Origin: Vermamoeba vermiformis
Lineage: Eukaryota; Tubulinea; Echinamoebida
Direction: 5' to 3'
Assembly (NCBI GenBank): GCA_045837725.1
Contig: JBEWZL010000178.1
Coordinates: 124,001 to 188,000, forward strand
Length of the DNA: 64,000 bases
In this document: piece after piece, positions 51,478-63,781 of the stretch
Numbering within the stretch: position 1 is the stretch's first letter
Layout of the letters: every line of letters begins with the position of its first letter
Notes under the pieces: model-generated
What the model was told of the DNA's origin: nothing
Database searches by the model: none
Seen by the model: the letters and a program-made list of their open reading frames with translations, nothing else
Program-made: the position numbers and the translations under genes

Positions 51478-51579
51478 AATGAGCGAGCACAAATCTTCTA
51501 GTTTTCGGCTCTTTTGGAGGCTAGGTTCGGTACTGCGGGAGATGAGCTCAAGCCCTGATCTGCCTAGCATCAGTATGTG
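51478..51579 (+). CDS. Possible very small ORF, 33 residues
   Basis: MSEHKSSSFRLFWRLGSVLR followed by a serine-rich tail ending SISM. Basic and serine-rich. It could be an upstream ORF or chance; no homology is recognised. Confidence 0.15.
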
Positions 51580-51714
51580 AAAAATTTAATATTATTCGTA
51601 ATAATATATATATGTTATTTAAGATTTATTATTATGCTCTAAAATAACCAATTTTAACAAAATTTAATCGAAACGAACAAAATAATTAATCTACGGTGGA
51701 AGTAATACGAATAA

Positions 51715-51951
51715 CTACGGCTCGAATACTAATACTATAATTATTACGTAATTTGCTAGATAATAATTCTTTTGTTTTTTCGGTTTATGCTTTACCTCGA
51801 AGATCTTGATTTTAATTAACTCTCCATAAATGCTTACAACTTTTTTCATATCAAACAAAACGCTGCGTTGTGGATGAACAGCCAAGGCATTACGCAATTG
51901 ATCCAATTTGTTTAATAGACTTGCGTTCTGTGGTAGCTGTTCTGTTTTCAT
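51715..51951 (-). CDS. Possible small protein gene
   Basis: Frame begins MKTEQLPQNASLLNKLDQLR and continues NALAVHPQRSVLFDMKKVVS, which looks protein-like and helical. After KIFE there is a good splice donor (GTAAAG) and an acceptor 40 nt later, which would end the protein at about 55 residues. Unspliced, the frame reads on to an AT-rich tail. The product is unrecognised. Confidence 0.35.
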   Translation of the reverse strand: MKTEQLPQNASLLNKLDQLRNALAVHPQRSVLFDMKKVVSIYGELIKIKIFEVKHKPKKQKNYYLANYVIIIVLVFEP

Positions 51952-52220
51952 CAGTCGTTTAGTGACATGACAGTTTCAGAAACGTTAATGGAGAAAGAGA
52001 TAGTAACGAAAAGAGTAAGGCATTGGAAGTTCAATACAGATCCTACAGATTGTTCCTTCTTATTGTAACCGTAAGGTTCGCTCTAATTGGTGAAACTGAC
52101 TAACGAGACCACCTTTGGTAGATCGCAGGGAGCACAACGTGTCCCATAAGCTAAGCCCAAAAAGGTCTTGGATCTTTTATTTGAACTTTGATCACGCACT
52201 TAAACAACACAACTCATTCC

Positions 52221-54110
52221 ATGGAATTATTTGAAGCAAGACGCGAGGGATATATCCAAGCGCTTAAGGATCTCCATAATGATGGCATTCTGCCGATAGA
52301 GGAGCTCAAAAAGCGCGAGGCAGAACAGATGGCGGTAAGCATAGTACCACCAAAAAAAACCTTATACAGTTTGACATAGAAATTAGCTAATTATACATCA
52401 TTTAAACTCTATAGATATCGTTAAACAAATTATTGATTTATTTTCGTGGTATTTTTTAATGTAATTGCTAACGCCTTTAGAAACAATATACCAGTCCATT
52501 TCAACATACAAGTCCATTTGCTAGTACGATCTTTGGCAGCACAACCATGTTTGGTGGACAGACGAGTGACAATTCTCCGTTTGGCGGATCGACGTCGTCT
52601 ACTATTACTTTTGCAACGGATCTCAACCCTAATCCCTCATCGTTTGATCTTCGTGCAACTTCCAACACCTCCACATTTGGCTCTTCGTTGAATAGCACTA
52701 TCGAAAACGCGGCCCCGACGTTCGGTTTCGGTTTACCTAGCGCTCCTACATCCGGATCTGTTGAGCTCAACAAAGGTCAGATATCGTTATAACGATTTAT
52801 TACACAATATTAGAGATTACTTTCGTCAAATTGATTTATTATTTTGCACCAGGTGTCCCGGATGAAGTCGATAAATTAGCCGCACAAGTCCAATCAAGCT
52901 CATTAGGAGCGTCAGACTTTGTTATGGGAAGCAGCCAATTCGGTGACACAATCCCATCATTCAAAATTACCGTTGTGGGTGACGGCGGTGTTGGCAAAAC
53001 AGTGTGGGTCGATCGCCTGCGCACCGGCGAATTTGAAAAAAAATACATCGGTAAGTTGCAAATTATTTTGGTTGTTGCTCTACGTAGAGTATGATAGTTC
53101 GTATCGACTGAGAGAGATAATAATATAATCAATATTGTCGTTCCTTTTACGTAACAGTTGTTTTTAAAACCAATTCATAAGTTTAAATTAATGGATCCGG
53201 TGAACTTGGAAATTCAAATAATAACACCAACAGTATTATATAAGAGTTTTTAACTCGCGATTAATTAGTTTAATAGCCACCATCGGAGTATCAGTGCAGT
53301 CGTTGAAGTTAAATACGAGTTTGGGTCCTGTAAACCTTAACGTGTGGGATGTAGCAGGACAAGAGAAGTTCGGTGGAATTCGAGACGGCTATTAGTAAGC
53401 ATAATCGTAATACACGAATAATTTACTGGCTAAAAAACGTGTTGGATCCGCTTTGTGAAACTTAATCAACCAAATTTAACAAATGGCGACATTTTTTATT
53501 ATTACCATTATTAGTAATATTAATGTTTTATTTAGTATTCAGTCTCACGGTTTTGTCATTATGTTTGATGTAACAAGCAGACTGACGTACAAAAACGTTC
53601 CAAACTGGTACACAGAAATACGAAAAGAGAATCATCATCAACCAATTGTACTGGTTGGCAACAAAGTTGACGTTAGGGAGCGCATGGTGCAGGCAAAAAC
53701 CATAAATTTTCATCGCAAAAAAGTAAGTTAAAGTTCTTATTTTATTCGGATCTGGTCTTTATTTTTGTTTGCAAAACATATCAACAAGGCGCCCAGTATT
53801 AACACGAATATATATACTTAGAATTTGCAGTACTATGAACTGTCAGTGAAGAGTTGTTATAACATTGAAAAGCCATTTTTGCACTTGCTACGAGTACTAA
53901 CTGCGTAAGTCTCTTACTTTTATTCCAAGTAATATTTACTAATGCTATTCAAATAGAGATCCAAATTTAGTATTTGTGAGTGCTAATAAAGAAAGCTCTG
54001 CAGAACAGCCACCGACGATTAACATCTCCAAGGAAGACATTGCTAAGTATGAAGCTGAATTGGAACAAGCTGCGTCGACACGACTTCCTGATGCAGATGA
54101 GGACTTGTAA
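52221..54110 (+). CDS. Ran GTPase with FG-rich nucleoporin-like N-terminal extension
   Basis: Seven exons (52221-52334, 52481-52775, 52853-53050, 53277-53394, 53536-53722, 53822-53904, 53957-54110) join in frame at every junction to 382 residues. Residues 1-38 form a charged helix. Residues 39-136 are FG-rich and low in charge ([31 protein letters not shown]), like the disordered FG domains of nuclear pores. From about 170 it is a Ran GTPase: [10 protein letters not shown] (P-loop), [13 protein letters not shown] (switch I), [20 protein letters not shown] (switch II with the catalytic Gln), NKVD, and the diagnostic [13 protein letters not shown], then an acidic DEDL terminus. Changes from the Ran consensus: DTAGQ to DVAGQ and SAK to SVK. 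Normal Ran is about 215 residues without any extension. Whether a normal Ran exists elsewhere in the genome is unknown. Confidence 0.92.
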
Positions 54111-54415
54111 TATACTTAAGAGTTCTTGTTGCTGGTTTCGAACGAAAAAAAAAACTGAATTTAACAAACGATCATTAACTGTCACAGTCACCGTCTGTGG
54201 CCGATAGAATGTATTTTACGGATACAAAAGAATAATTTATATTGTCTTACTAAAGAGACGAATACTCCGATTTTCGTTTAAGAAATTGTACGATAGGAAC
54301 TGGATTCGGACAAAACTTGATAACTCACCTGATTTTAGCGTATAGCTAGCGTTTAGAGTTATTTATAGTATTATTTATTAATAATCTTACAGTACCACAT
54401 AGATGCAGCATCTTA
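54111..54415. other. Convergent intergenic stretch
   Basis: Between the stop codons of the Ran-FG gene (+) and the MT-A70 gene (-). AT-rich 3' UTR sequence; nothing else seen. Confidence 0.5.
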
Positions 54416-56570
54416 TTACTCCATCTTTTGTGCGATCGTTGTCCATCCGGTTCTCTTCGTTCCTTTCTTGGCCCAACTAGTAGCATATCGTTAATATTTG
54501 ATGCCAAATAACAAATTATATTGCAGTAACGTACATTTCTAATAATTTTCCAGGGTTCTTTTCGTCTTTGTAAACGGCATCCGGCAATAAAGTTTCGATA
54601 ATGTCGTAGACTTGTACGGGCTTGTCGTCAGTCAAATATTTCTCACCAGGCAAAACAAAGTCGAAAATAACGTCAGGGTTTCTTTGATGTCTCAATTGCA
54701 TGCAGTTCAGATCACCCTACCAACGGATTCATTTTAGTACGTAACTATGGATGCGTAATGTATTTTCGCTAAATTAATCGCTTATTACCTTCTTAAAGAT
54801 TAATAGCGTTGATTTTGATTTGTAGCAGAACTCGGCATCCTCTTCTAAGAACGAGTTGTTTACCCGCTGTCTGATCCAAGACAAGTTCTCAACGTAATGG
54901 AAGTCCCATTTCTTCAAAACTCTGATAGACTGGTAATATTATACAGTTAGAATTTGTATATTGCAGCTTGATTGAAGGTTGCCAAAAGGAATTCGAAATT
55001 CGAAATTGACTTACATCCGCGATCGTTTCGTTCTCAACCCAAATGAAAATGAAGCCAAAAGGCATAACCTTGTCTAACCTTAATTTGTACTATAGGAATA
55101 CATTATTAGAGGATAATTCAAGAAGTTGTAAGTAAATTAATTTTAGCTTACCAGATCCAATGCCGGTACACGGTGTTTGTGAGGCTCGTGCTTGGGCAAC
55201 AACCAAGGCACGTCAATAAGCGCTCCCATAAATTGCTTATTAAGGGTAGTGAAGTCGAAATCCATAATATCAGTTTCAATGTAGTTCGAGGCGATCGGAT
55301 TTTCAACAGGATTCCAAGGAGCGATAGTACGAGCCCAAGAAGGCGGAATTGGAACTGAAGGAATACGCATATATGCTGGTTCGAAAGGATCGACCTTGCT
55401 AATAATTGCCAAAAGGTTAGAGATTGATCCAAAATAGTTAACGAATCTGAATCCAGTTTCAGAGGTCTAAAACTTACGTGACTTTCTTCTTGATTGTATA
55501 GGTATACCCATCAGCGCCTACAACTTCCATAGAGATCATCTTGGTGGTCTTAGGGCCTCCTTGCTCCTTCTTTCTCTTCTTGTTTCCGCCACTCGAAGAA
55601 CTTTTCTTGCCTTTATTATCATCACCTCGATCGTTCCAAAATGCTGCTTCGTCATTGCCAAAATAGCTATAAAATACGGAGTCAGTACTAACACGCAACA
55701 AAAATGCTGTTCAGATCGAATTAGAAGATCTGAATTTCATTAGAATAGTAGTAATTCGTACTTCTCTTCCATATCTGAGTCATCGTCTTCATAGTCAGGC
55801 ATAAGATATCCGTCATTATCTATAATCATGCCTTGACCCATAACTTCAGGGATCAAAATATTCGAAGTCTTTTGGAACAGCTTCTCCAATTGTTCCTCGC
55901 CAAGTGTAGGCTCAGATCCATTGGTGGAATTAGCATCCTAGCAGATTGTGTTAGCACATAGCTACTAACGAAGATCTAGCTCGGAGGAATTAAGATCTCC
56001 GTCCAAAATATTAAATAACTCGATTCAAACATTAAATATTGTTTAAAAAGAATGTGTAATATGATAAGTGTCCAGGAATAATGCGTTAGCCTCAGTGTGC
56101 TGCAGATTTCGATATTTACGATCCGATCTGACGTTCGTAAGGAAACAAAACATTAAAACTTACAGTAGTCGTCTTATTTTGCTCTTGAATTTTCTCTAAT
56201 TCCATAAACTTCGCCATAATCATTTCAGGCGTTTCATTGTCGTCCACGTAACCTACATAGTAGCTGGCCCTTTATTTAAAAAAAATATTAGCATTTATAA
56301 TATCACGACAATAAATTCCTTGTTGGTTTGCACGATGAAAAATAATTGATTGATCCGTTTGAATTTTTCTAACGGTCAAATAAATTATTTGTCACTCTTT
56401 GGCTTGATCTGCACGTATTTATCTTTTTGTATCTCAAAACTATTGATAAATAATTCGTACTTTGGCTTGACTTGATTTTTCTTGCACTTTCTGCCGGGAT
56501 TCTTTTTAGTATCGACATCAGCCTACAAACAAAGTCAGATGCGCTTATTTGCACGCTTGGTGCTTACCAT
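54416..56570 (-). CDS. MT-A70 family protein, MTA9/METTL14-like, DPPW replaced
   Basis: Homologue of adenine-N6 methyltransferases (METTL3/METTL14, ciliate MTA1/MTA9). The first coding exon consists of the ATG alone (56568-56570), joined to ADVDTKKNPGRKCKKNQ. A lysine-rich and acidic N-terminal half (MPDYEDDSDMEEKYFGN; KKRKKEQGG) precedes the MT-A70 domain: WARTIAPWNPVENPIASNYI, MGALIDVPWLLPKH, VMPFGFIFIWVENE, LKKWDFHYVENLSWIRQ, STLLIFKKGD, LRHQRNPDVIFDFV, VYDIIETLLPDA, and finally LLEIWAKKGTKRTGWTTIAQ, a typical C-terminus. The catalytic DPPW is DVPW here, so it may be an inactive, structural partner (as METTL14 and MTA9 are) or an altered enzyme. RNA or DNA as substrate cannot be decided from sequence. 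The final exon junction (54539 to about 54478) was set by frame and by this C-terminal motif. Confidence 0.85.
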
Positions 56571-56848
56571 CGTGGTAGATTGTTATAAAAATGTATTATG
56601 AATGGATAAACGGCGTTGTCAAAAAGCTCGTTCTAAAGTAGCCGTTTAATCCAGCAAGAAAATTCAAAAATTGGGCGGCAAAACTGTTTTCGCTTGTAAC
56701 GATAGGTAGGAGCACAATAATTGCGAGTTTCAGTATAAAACATAACAAAGTCCTAATTATAAGCACTGAATAGACATGTTTCAATCAGAAGCTCGAAATC
56801 TGATCTCGTGGAAGTGTGTTGTTGATGAAGAGGAATTTTTACATGATT

Positions 56849-58574
<1,726 letters not shown>

Positions 58575-58730
58575 ATGATTAAATTAATTATTTACAACGT
58601 AGATTGCCACAAGTTGTGCTCGATCAACGAAAAAATAAGACGTGACAGAAAAAATTTGCTTCTTTTCATTTTAAACTTTTCTTTTGTCGCGAACCACACC
58701 GCTCATATTTAGGAATCATCGAATTATAAC

Positions 58731-60751
58731 ATGGCAGAACAAAACAACAATATGGAAGTCGAGTGGGATGGAGATCCAAGGATCATCCGTTTGCTTAATA
58801 TCATGGACGACGTAGGGTACGTAAATAATATTTAATTATATCACGTAATCTATCAATAGCATTCATTAAGCTACTTATTGGCTTTACTTCCAGATCCACC
58901 ACAAATAAAATAAAGAAATATTATAGAAAATTACAAAATTCGTTTTAACGCGTTTCAATTTCACATTTAAGCTAATTAAATATCTTATGCAGGTTGCAAG
59001 AAAATCAGTTCGCTTCTCCTGAAGCACTCGTGGATCTTGCTGAGAATACTCATAACAACGACTTCTACACATTATGCAGTTCTATATCATCTTTATTAAG
59101 CGAGGTTGTCCCGCCAGAATTACCCACAACTTTACAATTCTCATTTGAGAATGAAAATGATTTGAAACAATTGTTGACTAGCTTAGGTAACGCGCATGAC
59201 CCTCGAATTATTTCAATATAATATTAACTGACTTATATATATAGGATTTACTGATGTGCAAAAGATTAATGAATATGAAACAAAATTGGCCGTTCTCGGT
59301 ACGAAAACAAATCCGATCGCAGCAAGCGTTACGTTCAATGGTTTACTTAATATTAACCGTTTCTATAGACTTTCTATTATGCGAGCTTCAAGTATATCGT
59401 ATGCTAGCGCATCAATCGCTCAAAGGAGAATCGAATCCGGGGTCAGAAACAAACTTCATGGAAACAGATCAGTACATTGTAAGCATTCGTTGTTATTATA
59501 GATTCGTATTTACTATTTTATAGGTATCAGGCAAACCATTGCGAGAGTTAACCGATGAAGATAAAATTCAACGGATGTGTTCGACGCTGGATGTACCCTT
59601 CTCCAAAAATTATGCGAGTACATTGCAAGCTATCACGGAAAAAGCTCAAAATATTATCAATGAGACGCCTGAATTGAAATCTAAGAATATATGGGAGTAC
59701 AGTTTAACACCTAAGCATATGGCAAGTAGATCTCAAAGTTTTAATTGGATCTAACAAATTCGTTTAGCAACTCTTGGAAGAAATTAACCTTATGTTGAAA
59801 CAAGACTATAGTAGTCGAAAAACAGTATTATTGAAGCGATTAGACGTTACTTTGCAAACATTTTTGTGGTCAGAAAAGGCTATCGTAAGTAACACTTGCA
59901 ATCATTGCCAAATTAGTCCTAATTCTTTTTCAGCGAAATAAAGATGAAGTCGATGCAACGCTTGCCGAGCAGAAGAAAGAAATTGCTAAACTAGGTGAAA
60001 GCTCTATTAACGTGTTTGATATTTTTGCTGCGAATAGCGACCTGACGAGCATCGTAAAAACTTCTGCAAAGTCAGTTGAAAGCAAAGACGCGTTGAAAAA
60101 GATCGTTATAGGCACAGTACGTTATCTTATAATTGGCTAATGCGAACTTTATATCACCGGATCATTATTAATGTTGATGACCGCTGTAGGTTCCAGATCG
60201 AGGTGGTCGGTTAGAACAAAAAGGACAAAGCAGCATGCCATCATTTACTTCACGATCTGGTGCTGCACACGATAAAAATAATGTCGCACCTGCTCCGCAA
60301 AGACAACAGCCCAACAATAATAAGCGACGAATTCAGGTATGTCATATCATTTCGAATATTCTGGCCCATAGAGGACTATTTCGCATTAGTAACAATAGTA
60401 TTAATAATTATCCGATATAAATCTCATATTAACTAATAAATAAGAGAACGTACTGTGCCTATGACGATCTTTTTCAATGCGTCTTTGCTTTCAACTGACT
60501 TTGCAGAAGCAATAATTATTAACAAATATAATTTGTTGATATAGTACATTATGGTGCCTTAGAAAATTTGCTGATAATTCTTATAGGGAAATTGGAACGC
60601 AGATGAACGATCGAATAAGCGTGCTAATACGGGCAAGAAAGATAACACGGCTGCAAAGAATAATGAACCCACTGAGTCAAATGCTAATACTAGTAACCGT
60701 GGAGGTCGTGGAGGCAAGCACAAAGGTGGCGGACGCTGGCAAAAGAAATAA
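58731..60751 (+). CDS. FAM98 family protein (tRNA-ligase complex)
   Basis: In animals FAM98B is part of the RTCB-DDX1 complex that splices tRNAs. N-terminus MAEQNNNMEVEWDGDPRIIR, then a helical CH-like domain (ALVDLAENTHNNDFYTLCSS). Later blocks match FAM98 well: FLLCELQVYRMLAHQ, KRLDVTLQTFLWSEKA and VPDRGGR, and the C-terminus is glycine/arginine-rich (NRGGRGGKHKGGGRW). About ten exons. Two introns are odd: 59341-59368 is only 28 nt and restores the family reading frame (TFN to DFLLCEL), and 59722-59767 appears to be GC-AG (ATG|GCAAGT). The intron before the last exon contains an inverted copy of the end of an upstream exon (see 60447-60510). Confidence 0.88.
60061..60123 (+). repeat. Exon end and splice donor of FAM98, source of an inverted copy
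   Basis: Encodes the C-terminal part of the helix segment SAKSVESKDALKKIV plus IGT and the following donor GTACGTT. It is repeated in inverted orientation at 60447-60510 with two mismatches in 63 bases. Confidence 0.85.
60447..60510 (-). repeat. Inverted copy of a FAM98 exon end within the next-but-one intron
   Basis: Reverse complement of 60061-60123, lying about 320 bp downstream inside the large last intron (60337-60588). It includes the copied splice donor sequence. In the pre-mRNA the two could pair into a long hairpin covering the exon end, an exon of about 150 nt and two splice sites. Confidence 0.85.
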
Positions 60752-61084
60752 AAAACGCAATTCATTTGTACAATTCTAACCGTACGGACTCCTAGTTCAT
60801 TGGTACTGTGGCCATGAGTGAGTCTTGTTCGCCAACAGCATCGTGTCCATGAAACAGAATGTATGCCGCAAACAAAAAGAGTTGCAGGATTTGTAAGTAC
60901 TGTCCTACGCCAATGTTTGCCTACACTATGACGAGGTGAACAACAGGTCTTAGCACTGGCTTCTTGATTGAGAAGGCATAACCGGAAATAACATGCAAAT
61001 GAGATTTTCAGTCAATCGATTGAAAATAACAGTATTTTTTGACATCGTCTTTGATACAATTAACCACTAGTAAGTAGAACAAGA
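60752..61084. other. Intergenic stretch between FAM98 and the last F-box-like gene
   Basis: Contains the FAM98 3' UTR and the presumed promoter of the gene at 61085. No RNA gene or conserved frame is visible. Confidence 0.4.
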
Positions 61085-63781
61085 ATGACAGAACGTGGCA
61101 TTTTAAGTGTGATTTCACTTGTAGTATCACGATTGAAGCGCTCAGAAGACAGCCTCGAAGTATTCAAATCAGTATTGAATTTATCAATCGCTTCAAAATC
61201 ATCCAAAAATTATTTGAACGATAAATTATTGGTAGAAATAAGCTATAGATACGTTAGAGGTGAGTTTTGTAATTTAGCAAATTCTTTTATTAATAATTCT
61301 GAAAATTTTCTTCAGATCGAACGCGATTCATCAACAACAAGCTTAATTACTTTATTCGCAATGACAACTTCGATGGATTTAAAGCGTGTAAGTATATACG
61401 TTATCCATTAACTCGTCGCTCATATTTCATTCTTTTTCAGTTGCAGATTTAGTCGTGGATCAATTCTCAACGCTTGAAGGCGTTAGAATACTCAACAACA
61501 GATTATTATATATATCTGAGCATGCATCAAGCATATTTTTACGCTCGTACGTGCACTATTTACGCGGATATCCTCATGAAGTTTTTTTGAACCGAAAATC
61601 AGCGCGACCAACACTAGTTTATCCGAATATACGACCAAATTTATTGATCAATACGATGAAAATAATGTGCAATAACGTATGGGCCAGCACGAAAGCCGTC
61701 GTATTGTTTCGTCATTTATTGCGCTATTTGACATTGATCGAGACCGACTTTCCGCCAGTCGTTAAAGCAATTTCCAAGCAAAAAAAGCTCAATTTTGCCA
61801 CATTGAGCTATTATTTGAATCGTTATTATCATGAAGGAGGCTTAGATCGGTACTACTACGTTCGACTTCCGACGGTTATCAACTCGTTATTGAATCCACC
61901 AGGTATTTTTAGGACTAACGGAAATTTCAAACGAAATTAATAGCATTATATTTCTTAGATGATCAAGAAATAATAGAAGGCACTATTAAAGTGACGAAAG
62001 AACTAGTTCAACTACCAATTCAAGAACACCCGTGGTTCTTTGGCAACGCATCCAGAGAAGAGATTAAAAGCGCTCTTAATAGTAAGTCTTTTTGCAACAC
62101 AAATATATTTTATAGGAATTTCTAATTAGCGTTGAACAGTTTCATCAACAAACAAATGTTTTCTGGTTATTTTTACCGGATCGCGTTTGTTTCGTTGCCA
62201 AACTTATCGAAGAACGTTAATTCATAATGAAAACAGCATTAACGGACTAAATCAGTTCGGAGTGTCGAACAAAGGCGTTGTTAAAGACTTTGAACTTTAT
62301 CAATTTTATTGCAGCCTCGTGGCGCAAGATCTTCAAAGCATGAAACAGCTTCAAACTACTCATAGTAAGTAAATTACTTATATACCATATTAAATATTTA
62401 ACTTTTTGCCTTAATATATATCCGAGATACTTTAATAAAAAGTCGTTCTGATCCGGTTGATATTTTTTTCAGAATTCAATTGGGCCACTATAGCCAGACG
62501 TGAACATCCGAAACCTTCATATGTTTCAAAACTAATTGGCCATCAACCGCATCCATTAGTTGAGTACTTGAACGTTGTTGATGACATTCGTCAAGACATC
62601 GTTGAATGGCTCTTTCAACTTTGTCCGCTCAAAGGGTAAGTACAATTAAATACTATACTAACTTAATCGTATCGTTTTATCTAAATCATATGAATTTATT
62701 TTACTTCGGTACAAAATTTTTGTTAGATCCGATAGTGCCGAAGTCAATTTTTTGGTTATATAAACGTGTGCTTTTTAAAATAATTTATTCGTACTCTATA
62801 TATATTAAATATTCTTTTAACACTTAATTTCACAGAATCAGCTTTGACTGGCAGAGGAACGAAATTTCCGATCAGCAGTTGAGAATTATCCAAAGAATTA
62901 TTGAAGATGGCGGCTATATTTCAGCAAACTTGTTGATTCAATATGTTACTAAAGTGGTGCCAACAAAAAGAAGCGAGTTGACCATGTTGGCAAGTGCATG
63001 GGACGATGTCGACCGTAACAAAGTGTGGCCGTTCGTGCTTGAAAAGTACCAAGATTTATACAAACAACGACGAGTAACTTCAGAGACAAATATGGCAATA
63101 TTATTGGCTTGGAAATATGCGGACGGCGAGTCAGTCGGATTTCGAAGTCTGCCGAAAGAGTTGATCCGATTGATCGTTGATTTTATTGACGAACCTCCGC
63201 TGACTGTTCGAATCTTTGCAGAAATTCTTGCTGTTCGGTGCGCGAAATTCAGCATTCATTTCAAACTTAATTGGAAAACTTGGCTAGAAAAAAATCTTTG
63301 GGGAATTGAATTCTTTGCTAAAACACGTGACGGTGGCTTTACCCATGGAATTATTGGATCTGTCGCTAGAGCAGCTATAAATATGAAATACCACGTATTT
63401 AGGCGTTACAAGAATACTATCTTGGATCTGGCAGTACGATCGAATTCATACAGCCAAAAATTCCTGGAATTTATCATCAAGTACGAGACACAAGTTCCAA
63501 ATTTAGAAAAAATGTGGTCAGTCGTATTAACGAACGATTACATGATGTTTTCTAGCGCGGCCATTTTGCGCAAGCGGAAAGAGAAAATTGTTTCGACTGC
63601 AGCATTCAGAGCAAAAAATGTAACTTCCTTGAAATTTCTTCTCTCAAAAGCAGCGCTATGGATACCAACAAAAGAACAATTTGACCAATTTATCAAACCA
63701 AAGCATAATGTAACGTACCAAGAAGCTATGAACCTAATCGAAGAGATCAAGAACTCCAAAACGATTGATTCGCGAAAATAA
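61085..63781 (+). CDS. F-box-like protein with helical repeats, function unknown
   Basis: Begins MTERGILSVISLVVSRLKRS. Seven to eight exons encode mostly helical sequence with no named domain in the first half (YVHYLRGYPHEVFLNRKSAR; LLRYLTLIETDFPPVVKAIS; SLVAQDLQSMKQLQTTH). The last large exon (about 62834-63781) contains GFRSLPKELIRLIVDFIDEP, which fits the first helices of an F-box, followed by ankyrin-like helices (SQKFLEFIIKYETQVPNLEK; NVTSLKFLLSKAALWIPTKE). The same combination of helical repeats and a mid-protein F-box is seen in the gene at 41020-44148, so the two may be distant paralogues. Exon borders around 61940-62300 are uncertain. Confidence 0.7.

Larger units (their letters stand above)
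51023..52220. other. Long intergenic region with two possible small frames
   Basis: Nearly 1.2 kb without a confident gene. Contains the possible small frames listed separately at 51478 and 51715. Purine-rich tracts occur near 51990-52030, just upstream of the Ran-FG gene, and are probably part of its promoter or 5' UTR. Confidence 0.4.

Noticed and set aside
56596-56784. Minus-strand hydrophobic frame of 62 codons between the MT-A70 and dehydratase genes
   Set aside because: Hydrophobic translation of AT-rich intergenic DNA is common by chance, and no homology is recognised.
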